From positions 30,537,568 through 30,601,567 of the forward strand of contig CM055319.2 of NCBI GenBank assembly GCA_029255685.2: a DNA stretch of 64,000 nt, written 5' to 3'. The notes below the pieces were generated by a model. That model did no database searches, was not told where the DNA came from, and was given only the letters and a program-made list of their open reading frames with translations. Positions within the stretch are counted from its first letter, which is position 1; each line of letters starts with the position of its first letter. The translations under genes and the position numbers were made by a program. The DNA is from Silene conica. Lineage: Eukaryota > Streptophyta > Magnoliopsida > Caryophyllales > Caryophyllaceae. Positions 1-13,300 of the stretch are shown piece after piece.

Positions 1-139
1 CCCGACCCCATCTTACCCTGCAATTTGTGGCAATTTGTGAGAGCCATTGAGGCACTGGGGTAATGTTGTTATTCACAAATGTAAGAGCTGACAAAGGTGG
101 TCAGAACAACTGGTCAAATATGAGTTAGAAGAGTGATAC

Positions 140-3100
140 CCAATAAGTTCATCAGCAGAAGAGAGGCCAATGGTGTGCAAGATACTATGAGTAAGTGTAG
201 TCTTCGGCCCACGACCATCATGTGCCTTGAGTACAGCTGTCAAAGCTTGAGCAGCAATGCCATAGCCACTGCATATCAAAACATATGATTGTCATATATG
301 GACATCACAGCATTTCTAAGTACTTACCCATATTTTCAGCTTCAAGATCTATAAAGGAAATGGAAACATCTTAGAAAGACATATAACAAGAGAGCATCAT
401 CAGCATTCAGCAGCAATAGTATTACGAAGGTCAAAGAAAATACACCACCTAAAGAGCGTTACCATTCAGAGGATAAGGAACTGATAAGAAATGAATCAAT
501 TTGCCTTCTATCTCACATATGCATGCCTCTAATATTTGGTTTCTCAGTCCATACCCAAAACGCAAATGTTTATTGAGCGGTTAAGCAGTAAAAGTGAAAA
601 CATAATTACATAAGAGAAGAAATGTTTGTTATTCTAGATCGTGGATTAATTTGTATGGCAGGCAAAAGTGCAGAATCCATCTCTGTAACATTATGGCCAG
701 AAAATGCTAAGTTAGACTGTTAAGAGTAGAGAAGGCTACATTAAGTAACCCTCTCATCCCGTACTTCTTTGGGTGGAATATAAATTAAAGGAGACCCATG
801 AAAAATGTTAATGAACCCCATTCCCAAGTCGCCCTCTTATGGCCGGGTAGGACGTCATACGTACATGGAATAAATATTTCGTCAAGCCTCCAGAACTGTA
901 CCCATAATGAGGATGAACAAGTTCAACACCAAAGAGGAAACCAACCTTCCCCAGTCACCAAGAACTGGTCCACCACCACCGGCACGCGCTTCCTTTCCAT
1001 CTTCTCTAATTCCATAAGAAATGCTTCCTGTTCCAGATATCAAAACACAGCCATGAAGCTTTCCCATGGTGCCACTTGCCAATGCAGCAACTGCGTCATT
1101 ATATACATATAGTTGCACGACCCCGCTGAACAGTTTCCTGCAAATTATACAGCCAAAATATGACATGATGAAAATGAATCTGCACAAATCCAACAAAGTA
1201 ATACGGTCTCAATACCAATGGCCACATGTCAGTCAAAAGAAAAGAGCTAAATCCACAAGATGCTTCTCATTGGTCTTTTATATAGAATGCTTTGAAACAC
1301 AGTTTGTCACATTTTGACAGCTTCTCTTTAAAAAACAGTTTGTCATAGTTCAAAATCTGAAGTAATTGGCTCTACATGCGCACTAATTCCTCCAAAATGA
1401 CTAATCTGTAATTGTGTATAAAGTACTGGGAGGAGGACAATAGAAGGGACCACTAAAAAAATGAAATCTTCAGAAGACCAATGACTTGCTGTATATGCTT
1501 CGGTTAAAGCGTGATATCTGTCAAGCTGACCAACCTTTCCATTTAAGCTTCTCTTCGAACTTAACACAACTTATTGTCTGCTTCTCATTCCTCCAGAAAC
1601 AAGAAATCTCTTAATAAGGTCAAGAATTCTGAAGTCCAATAGACAGCCTGAGTGCCCAACAATGCAAGACAAGTATCATTTTATTCTTTTAACATAAGGA
1701 AGAACTACGAACTCCTGCATCCTATGAAAAGTGTGTGACCCACAACCAGACAACCACCCCAACCATACGGGGATTTAAGACGGTAAAAAAAAACCGCCAA
1801 CTTATTTTCACTGTGTTATATTTAACCAAAAAATGTCAAAACAATAATCCAGAAGAAACCAGTACTTGTGGGGCTGGGAACAAAACTCTATAAGATCAAT
1901 AACTACAGTGCACAAACAAATACGAAACATTAACATGCCATCATTAATCTGTTCTACAGTGCTAGTAACGAAACATAGCTCCTGGTTAATAAATGCTAGT
2001 AATGGATCCCTTACTACAGTGCACAAACAAATACATTATCATGCCATCATTAATCTGTTCTTAAATTGCAAACAGCTCTTTACAAACATCGGGGCCTCGT
2101 GGGTTAATAACTGGAAATGATAGAGAAAGGGAGTTGTAATTTTCAGAAAATGATTCAAGTTAAATGCTGAGGAGAGATTAACACTTGGAGTTGAGCTTGA
2201 GTGTGGCTATGAGCCTATGATCACATAAATTCGAGGTTTAAGTTGAAGACAACTTTATCTATGTGAAGTTGAGTGGAATAGAAATTATGAGTACTTGGGA
2301 TGATTTCTTGGTGAACTTGTAATAATTTTATTTTGACTTTTAAAATTTGCAATCAAAAATTCAAGTTTTGTATTAATGGCTTAGTGAGGAATTTAGGATG
2401 TCATTAGTCAAAGAGGGATTAATGTTAGAGACATGGTTAAGATATATAAGCGTTGATGTACATATTGGGAATTAGTATCAAACTTTGCTTAGTCGAATAA
2501 TGAAAGAATTATGGTTAGCATATCATCTCTTTCTCAAATCCTACAAAAGTTTAATGCAACGAGCCAAACGCGAGAATCTAAATGAAGCACATTAATTTGG
2601 AAAAAAATATTTATCGGATGTACCAATATAGCAATTATAAAATGAAACACAGTGGCGGTATGAAGCCCGTTTTCACCTCAATATTGAAGAAATAAGCCTA
2701 GCTTTAAGCATGTTATTGTTCAGGGGTAGAGGGAGGGGGGAGAATAACCACCTCTAGCAGCAACATAAACAACAATATTACCACAGTGCATCGGCAACAA
2801 ATTGTGAGGTAAGGGGGGTAAGGGAGGTGTTGGGTGCAAACGCATATCGCACATCGGTATAATAAAGATGGAAGGTCATCTTTATAAATGTACACAAAAT
2901 AATAGTACAAGGCCTTTTGGGAAGGAGTCTAAGAGTAAATCCGTGAGGGTTTGGTCCAAAGTGGACAATATCGTACTATTATGGACCCAACACGAGGTAT
3001 TCACACTTCCGCACAACAAATGGTATCAAAGTGGGGCTAGACACGGGGATAAATGGATGAAAGGCGTCAAAGGTCGTATGGGACAAAGACCATTTGTGTA

Positions 3101-6100
3101 CAAGAACTGTTGATGGGTGGACCCTTATTGGGTGCCACTGCCACTAATGGGTCCTTTCTAGGTTGGATGGATGATAGAGACCATTTGTGTTCTAGCACTT
3201 CTGTAGTGGCGGACCCGTCTAGGGTATATATTGGATGCATTAGATGCAAGTGATGTTCGATATGCATCTGTAGCAAATTCCCAAGGTCACATGGACATGC
3301 TGGTGTAGGAGCACATGGGGGCACTCACTTGACCAAGCCATGACATGTGGTGCGGTGACATATGGTGCAACACATGGCTCGTGATAGCATGATGTGTCGG
3401 GTAAGGAGAGGTTATCAAGACTTGGTGATGTTTCGTGTGTCTAGAAGTTGGAGTTGTAGAGTGTGGGAGTTCTCCATGGAGGTTAAGGTCTTTATCAAGG
3501 TATATCAAGGTAGGTGATGGTCATTGGTTTGAGGGGGAAATTGTTAGGGTGCAAACTCACGTCCCACATTGGTAGAATGAAGATGGAAGATCATTTTTAT
3601 AAGTGACTACAAAATATCTACCGATCGAAGATCATTTTTATAAGTGACTACAAAATATAATAGTACGAGGCTTTTTGTGAAGGAGACCAAAATAAAATCC
3701 GTGAGGGCTTGGCCCAAAGCGGACAATATCGTACTATTATGGGCAGTGGACACGCAACAAAGGCCCAACATGAGGTATTCACGCTTCCGCACAACACAGG
3801 GGGAACAATCGAATGTATACAGCCTTACCCTTGTGTTAGTAACACAGAGATTATTTCCGAATGAGCCAGGGTTAAAAGTTGTGTTTAAGGACCGCTACTT
3901 CACAAGAGAAAAAAGGTGCAGCCACTTTAGTCCCCATTTTGATATATTCCATCATAATCAAAAACAAAATAGCAACGAGTCTTTGGCTATATTGGAAATA
4001 TGGGGTATTCGTCTCTGCTAGAAAAAATTATATTTGCGTAAACCAAATTATATTTGCGTAAACCACATGAATCAGTTTATGAAGTTGTAGAAAGCCTTAA
4101 ATTGAAACAAAGTTGTTAAAGACATGGGGATTGAGGCTTACTAGGGTTTGCAGGTGTTCATTTAAAGGCGTTGAAATTGCTGTCAAACTCTTTCTATGAG
4201 AGAAGATATGAGGGTAAAACAGGTATCACTCTAGGTGAAGATTCAAGGTTTATCATTATTCTATTTCCGAAAAATCCAACTTATACTACTATTTATTTCA
4301 TAAGTCTACCACTTGCATACTTCACTTTTGCGAAAAATCCTGGCCCTAATCAGGGCCGGCCTAATGGGTGCACAACCCGTGCGGCATAATAGGGTCAACT
4401 GATTCAGTGGGCCCCAATCTAATATGTTGTGTTTTAGTATATATGAATACTAATGCAATTCCAAAACAAGAAACTCATGGTATCTCTACAGTATTTGCAC
4501 GTATCATCTATAGTGAAGATTGAGTTTGACTCCTCGATGTAGCATTTTTTACTTAAAATTTTCATTTAAAACCAAGAAAAAGTACAACTGACGTGGATCG
4601 AACTTGGGCCTTGCTTGTGAAATGCACATACTCAACCACTCAGGCAATGCCAAATAGATATTCATTACAAGAATCATTAATATCCTTACATTAATGGGTA
4701 GCCTTTTTTTCTAGATTTTTAGCATAAAAGAAATTGTTGTTTGGTAAAAACAAATTGTTCTATATTTTTATATTATTATGGTGTACCATCAATAAGGGCC
4801 TACATTTATGATGTTTCCCAGGGCGCCGGCGCCCAAATTGTCAGGGACAGCCATGGCCCTAATAATACTAAATGCAGCTGTAAAACTTAAGTCCCATAGA
4901 GCCAGCCCAAACCCCTATCAAAAATTTAACACAATCGACGTGTTTCTCTGCTCTTTCTATCATAGAAGAAAACAGCTTATTTTTACGTTCCATCTGTAGT
5001 TGTCTGAAAAAGAAAACCCACTTCTTTATGTTATTCAGAACTGTGGTAAAAGCATAAAAGCTAAAAAGGATGAGTAATTCTACAGTAAGGCCGCTTGATC
5101 ATATGAGACCACATTTATGCCATGTCCCCAAAAAAATCACTCCCCAATTTTTAAAACCACACATTCTCTCCCCTCTTATCTATTAGGTTCACTATATTAT
5201 TCTTTTTTGACATTCAAATTAGCTCAGTACACTTCCAGTGTGTAAATAAATAACCCTCTACAACACTGTCATATGAGCGTGTCTCAGATATTTACGCTCT
5301 CCTAGAACTTTGGTCCAAAAGCAAATGTAATGAATTCAATTATTCCAGTGAATGGAGGGAGAAGTAGAGCAAAAAAGAGCAGATCCAAAATGATGAACAT
5401 CTGAATGTAAATACAGAAGACCGAATCTAACGTGCTGGTTTACTGGCACATAAGAAGAAACAACAAACCTTAGCCAATTTAGTATTCTCTCCTGATCATT
5501 AGGATGATTAACACCTGATAGGGCCAAGCAAACAGCTCGAACAGCCTGTCGAGTTGCACACGCCTTTGACAGGGCTTCTTCTATGACCTGCTCTAAGGTA
5601 TCCCTGGCTGCGGCTTCTGAAAGATTAAAAGCATGAGTTACATAGTGTAATAGAAGAAATAAAAATGAGCAGCAATATGTGTTTCCCATGTTGCATACAA
5701 AGTATACAAGGAGAAGAAATTGATTAGCAAGTAAATTTAGGAAGCATGATTATAAAAGAAGCAAAAGAAAAAAGAAGAGTGGCATACAAGTGGTGGAGGG
5801 AAGATGTGATGTGTGGATATAAAGGGAATTGATGGAGTGCAAACGCAATCCCATTGTTGAAGGACAGATAGAAGTTAAGAGGCATGAAGTTTTAGATATG
5901 GGCCACGACACCAATTGACGACCGATTCATCATGGTTTCGGAGGTTATTGCAATGATAATGGACACACACACAGAATTAATTTGGAGAGTTGAAGAAGCA
6001 TTGGAAGACATCTGAGTGAGTACTAGTAAGATACTTAACATTTACCATTTACAAACATCATAGAGAGGTGACAACTAACAACTAACAACTAACAACTAAC

Positions 6101-6389
6101 AACTAACAAGGGGGAGGAAGGGTAAAGAATGGAAAAAGAGAGAGAAAGTAAAAGTAGAATTACCACCGACGCTATTATGATTAGAAGAGCCAGAGGTAGC
6201 ACGGGCGAGGATGCGGGGTAAAGGGTGATGGTGATTATGATTATCGGCTTCTTCGTGGGTTTGGAAAGGAAAGAATGAGATACATACACAAGTAGTAGAA
6301 GTAGCACCACCATCAACACCCAAGATCACCCCATTCACATTACAATTACTAACATCATTGCTTTCTTCACCATTATTGCACTTGCTCAT
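140..6389 (-). CDS. NAGK: N-acetyl-D-glucosamine kinase, 5' four exons (3' end beyond window)
   Basis: Phosphorylates free GlcNAc to GlcNAc-6-phosphate in the salvage route to UDP-GlcNAc; a cytosolic sugar kinase of the BadF/BadG ATPase family. Four exons join in frame: 6164-6389, 5469-5616, 946-1137 and 140-268, all with GT/AG borders. Visible motifs are the phosphate-binding loop GVDGGATST (residue 24 on), SGVNHP, the ND pair at 138-139, SGTGS near 159 and GDWGSGYG at 185-192, matching plant NAGKs in order and spacing. The N-terminus has a His-rich stretch (HNHHHP) between the first strand and the NSVGE motif. The ATG at 6389 is preceded by a (TTC)n tract typical of a plant 5' UTR. Intron 2 is 4.3 kb and holds a TRIM element, a hAT MITE and a local 50-bp duplication (1902-1955 and 2013-2061). 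The remaining exons lie left of base 1; no exon is seen in 1-139. Family call is firm; exon borders are from reading only. Confidence 0.9.
2828..3796 (+). mobile_element. TRIM-like non-coding LTR retrotransposon in NAGK intron 2
   Basis: Two related terminal repeats start TGTTNGGGTGCAAAC and end GCACAACA: 2828-3018 (191 bp) and 3542-3796 (255 bp). Right after the first, 3021 onward reads TGGTATCAAAGTGG, close to a primer-binding site for initiator methionyl-tRNA. Just before the second is a purine run (GAGGGGGAAAT, about 3530-3540). The 520-bp interior has no credible ORF, which fits a terminal-repeat retrotransposon in miniature. The 3' LTR is longer partly because a 41-bp unit (from 3589 and again from 3630) is duplicated. 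I could not find a clean target-site duplication. Confidence 0.75.
4351..4855. mobile_element. hAT-type MITE in NAGK intron 2
   Basis: A 505-bp non-coding element flanked by the 8-bp direct repeat GCCCTAAT (4343-4350 and 4856-4863). Its ends are weakly inverted: CAGGGCCGGCC at the left, and CATGGCTGTCC as the reverse complement of the right end. An 8-bp duplication and a CAGGG-like terminus are hAT features. No transposase is visible. Confidence 0.65.
6071..6109. repeat. (ACAACTA)n 7-bp microsatellite
   Basis: Five perfect 7-bp units plus a partial one, lying in NAGK intron 1 about 55 bp downstream (on the minus strand) of the exon 1 donor. Confidence 0.9.
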
Positions 6390-6854
6390 TTGTTTTATTA
6401 TTCAATTTAGGCCTACTGATTCTTCTTCTTCTTCTTCTTCACTTCTTCTTCTTCCTCTTGTCCTTGTCGGCAGACAGTCGCTGTTGTTGATACCAACGTT
6501 GTTACAACAAATTAATTACATAAATGACTGACTCAATTAGGTGTGATTTGATTTCATCTACCAATTCCCAACCGTTTCACTGCAGATCGTGATACACTCA
6601 TTTATTGCTTTCGGGAATGGTTGACCGCTGGACGGGAGCAGGGAAATTGTACTACTCCACATCTAGGCCTCAACTTGGCCCGCCCTCGTTACGGCCCGCT
6701 TCAATGGACAAGGACCCCCGGTCCAAACTACGGGCCGGCTTGTATCACAGGGTCCCTGAACTGCCGGATTCGCAGGCTAAACCTTTTTTTTCCTTTATCA
6801 ACCAAGATTGTGGATATTTTTATTTGAGTAGGTCTTCTGAGAGACCGTCCCTTG
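6390..6854 (-). promoter_or_regulatory. NAGK 5' UTR and upstream region
   Basis: Directly upstream of the NAGK start codon. A (TTC)n tract at about 6419-6455 reads as GAA/AAG repeats in the transcript and is typical of plant leaders. Beyond about 6600 the sequence is unrelated, GC-richer DNA with no gene I recognise. No convincing TATA box was identified. Confidence 0.4.
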
Positions 6855-7303
6855 ATAAGCTTATATGGTATAAATTTAAGAAAAAGTGGTAATAAAGCTA
6901 ATATAATAGGTACAAATCATTATTAAAGATAAAATGAGTATATTTATTATGTAAACAAGTACGAAACTAGGGTAACACCCGTGAAAATTCACGGCATTGT
7001 TCAATTTTAATTTTTTTACACGAAATGATCAATTACAGTTGTTAGAGAATAGGGAGACTAATAACTTATGTGGTGTATATATGTAAATGCTTTAATAAAA
7101 ATAAATCAAAAAATTTATATATAATTAAGATATATAAGAACAGTTTGACATTTAACGTTTAAAATGTATTTTTTCAAACGTTAAATATAATTTAAGAGGG
7201 GAAGTATTTACTTTCTATACACGTTAAGTAGTTATGAACTGAAACTTAATTAAAATATAAAAATTAAGCAATCTAATCACGGAATTCGTAAATATAACAA
7301 TAA
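6855..7303. repeat. Left copy of a ~445-bp direct repeat flanking Helitron 1
   Basis: Nearly identical (roughly 2% different by eye) to 14213-14654, same orientation. It contains a Helitron-type 3' terminus of its own: CTAG at 6967-6970 followed by the hairpin arms CCGTGAA/TTCACGG at 6979-6994. Its right border (…AACAATAA) stops exactly at the CTAG of Helitron 1. Confidence 0.85.
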
Positions 7304-10300
7304 CTAGTGTAACACCCGTGAAAAATCACGGGGTTGTGTACACTTATTTTTAAAGACGACGGAGGTATATTCATTTCAATATATAACAATTCTATTTACT
7401 CGAACGAACTAAATTTTAACGGGATGTTTGCATATAAGATATGTTCGGTCAAAAGGTGAATTTCCTGGTGCACTAATTTTCGAATAGCTATTAGTAATGA
7501 TGATAATATTTGGATTACTTATGATAACATTAATGAATAAGGTATATAAGAAAAAACAATAGACGACTAAAAAAAGATTAAATAACTAATAATGAGTAGT
7601 TTGGAAAGTTATTGTCTTTTGATGAATTGCTTACGGAACATAATTTGACGGACAAATACGATGAACAAAATAACTAATCAGGTAGAAATATAAATTAAAT
7701 AGGTGTATTAAAATTCGATAATGTAGGACGAAAATTACGGTTTCTCGAAAACCTCCTTGTAAACAACATTCGTTGTTGTATTAGTCATCCCTCCTTCTTC
7801 ATCAAGAAGTAGCACTTTTAGACCTTTCTTACTCGTAACCCTAGATATAGCAACGTACAATTGGCCATGGGTATAGACTGGTCGTGGAACATAAAGTCCA
7901 ACACGGGATAGAGATTGACCCTGACTTTTGTTAATAGTCATAGCGAAACAAACTGCTAAAGGAAACTGTCTTCTTTCAAACTTAATTGGGAACCTGGTTT
8001 GATCGGAAGGAGTCAAGGTGATGCGGGGAATATAGACATTGCTTCCGATATAACTGCCAGAAATAACTGTTGCACTAATAACGCGATTTCCTAGTTGCTT
8101 TACCTCCATTCGGGTGCCATTGCACAAACCATTTGCTTGGTCAATGTTTCTTAAAAGCATCACTATAGCTCCAACTTTCAGTCTTAAGCTGTGATTGGGT
8201 AAACCGGAACATCAGATTGAGTTAAGAAACTTTGTAGAGTAAAGTTCTCTGACCCCGCAATTAGTCTCTTCCTTGCTTATTTCATCAGAGCTTAAGTAAA
8301 TTTTTTCTTCTTTTTGAATTTGATCCCAGACATAGTCGCTTACCTCCTCGACCACATCGTGAGTAGGTGCTAGTACAGCTCTTTCAGTCAAGTACAGAGG
8401 GTCACCTAAGTGATATTTTAAAAATGGGTACGTGCTATCTACAATAGTAGATATTGGATTTACACCAGGCTGAATAAGTATATCTTCTGGTAACTCGATG
8501 CTAGCTACTCCATCATTTGACCCACCTGCTAAGCCATCCCCAACTTCGAGAATCCACTCTGAAATTTCTCGGATTTCATCAACATTTGACTGTGTACTTC
8601 CTACCTGAAGTCTCATATTTTTCGTGAGTTTCAAAACCTGAAATTTAATATATATCTGAAACGGTCAGAAATGTACAACTATGTAAAAGTAAGTATTACA
8701 TATGAAATTGAGATAAGTCTCGGGAGAATTTTTAAAAATAGGCTCTAACCTTGCAATATCTCCATAAAGGTGAGGAACAAATAGCAGCACCTGCAATATC
8801 TTGCCTGCTTCCTTTAGGTATAACAGGCAAGACTTGTCGAAAATCACCGCCAAACACCACAACCTTCCCACCGAATGGGTTTTCAGGGTCTCCTTCCGAT
8901 GAAGTTCTCATAATATCTCTCATGCTTCTACCAAGAGCTTCAAAACAATAACGATTGACCATAGGTGCCTCGTCTCATATGATCAGTTTTGCTCTTGTTA
9001 ACAGATCAGCCAAATCGGTTCCTGGTCGTATTCCATGACAGGTGGAATTTTCATCGATATTGATAGGTATGCTTAGTCGTGCGTGGGCTGTCCGCCCTCC
9101 TGGAAGAAGGATAGCTGCAATGCCACTTGAAGCAACCGCTATAACGATCTCACCTTTGGACCTTAGTCCAGCACATAAGGTTTTCCATAGGAAGGTCTTA
9201 CCGGTTCCACCATACCCATAAACGAAGTAAACACCTCCTTGACCACAATTCACCGAGCTCATGATTTTTATGTAAATTGATTTCTGTTCGTCGGTCATTG
9301 AAGAAGTGAAGACTTCATGTTGCCTATTTAAATCATCCCTATCGTAAGATAACTCATCTCCTAAGAGCCTATTCGAGCACGTAGCAAGAATGTCAACGTC
9401 TGGATATGGCATGTTGTCGAACTTACGCAATGAACTGCCATTTCTTTGCAACCATGATTCAATCTCGGATAGTGCGTAATGTTGCAGTTGCTCTTCTGTG
9501 AGTTGGAGATCTGTGTACACGAAAAGTGAACAAATCTCAATATATAAATGAGAATGTTGTTACGATGAGTTAAATAAAAGTGTGTATAAAAAAAAATTTG
9601 ATAAATTACCTGGGTCACGTAGTTCATTTTGTCTTCTGTGTAAGATATCATCTGACAATAAATTCCACGTCTCCTCCCACACCAACTCAGGCTTCACTAA
9701 GCTATTTGTGAGCAAAAGAGTTGCGAAAAGGTTCCTAAGATAAAACCCAGTCCCCCAGAAACTTGCTTCTTTAATGGCATCAATGTACTCTTTATCATCA
9801 CCAAGTAAGCCTAGAGCGTAGCAGGCCTCTTTGAAAGTGGGGTTAGTGATACCATTTACAGTACGAATGTCTTCATATAATTTAGGGTCTTTCACAAAGT
9901 TGAGTAGGGTTCTCAAATAGTACCTCTCACCACCATTTGGAGACATGTGATACATTCGGCCAAGAGTAAATCCTTTATGCCTTGCAGTCCATACCCTTTC
10001 TTTTTGTTTCCACATATTTTTGAGGAAACTCCCAATACGTTAGATCTCTACCATCAGATTTTAAATTATTATACTCCAACCAAGCGGTGAATTTTGTTCT
10101 ACCACCGGAAGACCTTTCAACCACTTCGTCGATTGGATCTTCGTCATGGAAAATAACATTTTGCTCATTAGGTAGGTGATAATCTAACCTTAAAACAGGG
10201 GGGTCCTATAGTGAATAGGAAATGCAAAAATTCTCCAAACAGCTTCACACAGTGATATGTAACGGCAGTCGTAGTATTGTTGGATTTGATCAACCTGATT

Positions 10301-13300
10301 TGGGTCTTGACTACCTATTCAAAAAGATAAAGATAAAAATCAGAAAATATTACATTTAATTTCGAAAACTCTTAAGTGAAAAAATATCAAGCAGAAGTTA
10401 ATTAAATATAATTTTGTACCATGATTGGTGCGAGTTGCACTAACAGTGACACGGTCATATCCTTTATTAATGTACTTGAATAAGTACTTGATCGATCTCG
10501 CTTGATTGCACCATTCAACATTTATGTGAGCACGATATTTCAACAACAAATCTGCATTGTATGGAACAACATATCCGTTGTGAATTTGTTTACCATTTTT
10601 ATCAATTGTTCTTCCATTGTCCCTTCTCATATAAACTGGATAACCGTCACCATCTACAACAGTTCTCTCATTAAACTTCTTTGGAAATTTTCTGGAGCAA
10701 ATACCATCAGTCATGCACGGTGAATCTGGGTTAAGTTCTCCACATGGACCATAAATCATACAATCTTTCACTGCCGCATAAAGGGCCGGGTTTTCAAGGG
10801 GGTCTGGAATTTCAGCACTTATAATACGGTCAACATCGACGGCTTCAGGGAACTTGTCATCCCTTTGTAAAAATAGCAAAATATGAGCATGAGGGAGGCC
10901 ACGTTTTTGGAATTCAATAGTATAAACAACTGGAAAAAAACGTAAGAAAACAGAAGTCAGAATTACATAGAGTTAATTAATCGCATTATAAAAATGATTA
11001 TAGATTATAGATGATGCTTTCAAACGTAAAATAAGGGGGATGATAAATTCACCTGCCCTTGTCCGTCCAAAAATATGTAGTTCTCTGAAGTCTCGCATGA
11101 GCTCATATAGTTTTAACCTAAATACTCGACTGACTATATCAGGTCTATCCTCCGGCCGTAGTCCTCTTTTTTGAACAAACCTAGTAATTTCAGGTCATTT
11201 TGGGTTGCATGTGAAGGTAATAAACAGATCAGGATACCCACACCACCTGCAAATGGTCATTGTATCTTGATATGTTTCTCGCATGTAACCCTTACCACCC
11301 ACGAAAGACGAAGGGACAATGAAACGAACACCAACGGTTGACGGATCGGTTTGTCCTAATGCGGCAGCATTTGCTAGATTCTTGAAATTCTCGGACCGCA
11401 ACTTTGGTTGGTTGAAACGGATGTACTTCAGACGATCAGACTCTATCATGGTGCAACCATCAGCAATGAATTGTTGAAATGCTTTACCTGAACATTGAAT
11501 AAATTTACGGTAAATTTTTTTTTTAAGAAGTGATATATAAAAAAATAAAAAATTAATTAAATGTTCTTACAATCAATAGTTTTCGTGCCATCAAAGGAAA
11601 AATTCAATTTGTATTAAAAATTAAATTATGGATTAAGTAATTAACCTGTCATCAAAATAGTTGGATATTCCTTGTCTAGTGATCTGTCTTGAATGCGAAA
11701 AGCAAACCACTCCCTGAAGGTTAACTTATCCCGAGCGTTTTCATTGTTACTTGTGGATGTTTTAGAAGGTTTACTGTGAGGAATCCCAAGTCTATGACCG
11801 TCCTCTCCAAATGGAAAGAGAATAGGGTACTGCAAGGCTAAATAAGAAGCATGTAGCTCTGATATACGCTGTAGTCTACCAGACCGTTCCTCGACCACAA
11901 TGTCCCTACTATCAATTGTGTTCTCCATATCTCCCACAATTAGGACAGCCACCTCTGAGACGATAGGTAAATTATATGTTCTCCCATCAGTATGACGTGC
12001 ACTAATGAGCCGTAACCTGACCTCACCATCAGGTCGTTGGTGTAGCCGATCTCTAGCCATTCTAAACGATTTTACCAAAACATTGTGACGATCAAGCATT
12101 TGTTTCAAATCCGTCATTAGACCATCATCAAATTGAATGCTGTTAGTAGAACTGCATATATAATTGTTAAAGATTAATATTTTAAACTGAAAAATAATTA
12201 GCTAAAATATATAAAACTTAAATGAAAAAATAAGGTCAAACCTTAACGCATTCTTTCTATGCTTCAACTCCTCCTCCGTGTCGTAAATATAAAGTTGACA
12301 AAATTTTGGTGGTGCGTCATTATTAGGTAATAAGCTTCCAATTAGATGTGTATTTTCCCCACCAATTCTGAATGTGTAGGGACCCCTTCCTCGGTTCACC
12401 GAGTGATCAATTTTGTGACCCATAGATGTAAATGTAAACATGTTATTGTACTGACGAATGTTTTCAATGAAATGTTTACTCTTGGGATGTTTACGCATCA
12501 GAAGATCACACAGCAACTTCGGAGGTTTTTTGATGAAGGGAAGTTCTACTATTCCATCTTTGCAACACATATTAAAAGAGGGCACAACGAGCTTGCTATC
12601 TATGCGATTCCTTTCACCGTACCACATCTGAGCTCCACATTTTGTGCAATTGTAAATAGGGTCTCCGATATCATCGTACCCTTCAAGATCTGTTAACAAA
12701 GAGAAAGTTTATAATAATATCAAAATAAAAGGGAATGACAATTGTAAAAGAAAAACAGCACTAATATTACCTTGAATGTTATCATCAACAATTGTTATAC
12801 TATTATTTGATTCGTATGTTTCATACGCTGATGAAAGATCTCTTGCTATTTCTCGGATCATATCTTGTCTTTGAATATTCCGTTGTAGTGAATTGGTCTC
12901 TGTGGTTTCTCTTTGACTTTCCAAAAGCTGTTGTCCACTATTATCTGTACACAGGAAATAAACTCTTAATTTTTTTTTGTATATATGATAGATGATGTTT
13001 ATTTAATAAAAAAATGTACACATATTAATTATGTACTGAGTTGTTTATTTAATGGAAAAAAAACAGGTTTTGACAAAATTACCAAATGTGATCGTGCTGA
13101 ATGGAATTGTGGGTGTTGAGCTGGAATGACTTTTCTCAATCCTACTATGAGATAACATAAGCTTCCTCTTCCGCCTTGCTAACTTAGATGCCTCCTGCAT
13201 TTGGGTTAAGGCACTATACTGTCCCGTGACAACTTGGACACTTCAATTAGATCTCTTCAGGGACAATTTATTTTTCCGCTGTTTCCTAGATGTTTGTGCA

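Noticed and set aside
798-1112. 104-codon plus-strand ORF
   Set aside because: Antisense shadow of NAGK exon 3.
4561-4640. tRNA-like string (GGATCGAACTTGGGCC) in the MITE
   Set aside because: No acceptor or anticodon stems can be drawn around it; it is internal to the hAT-type MITE.
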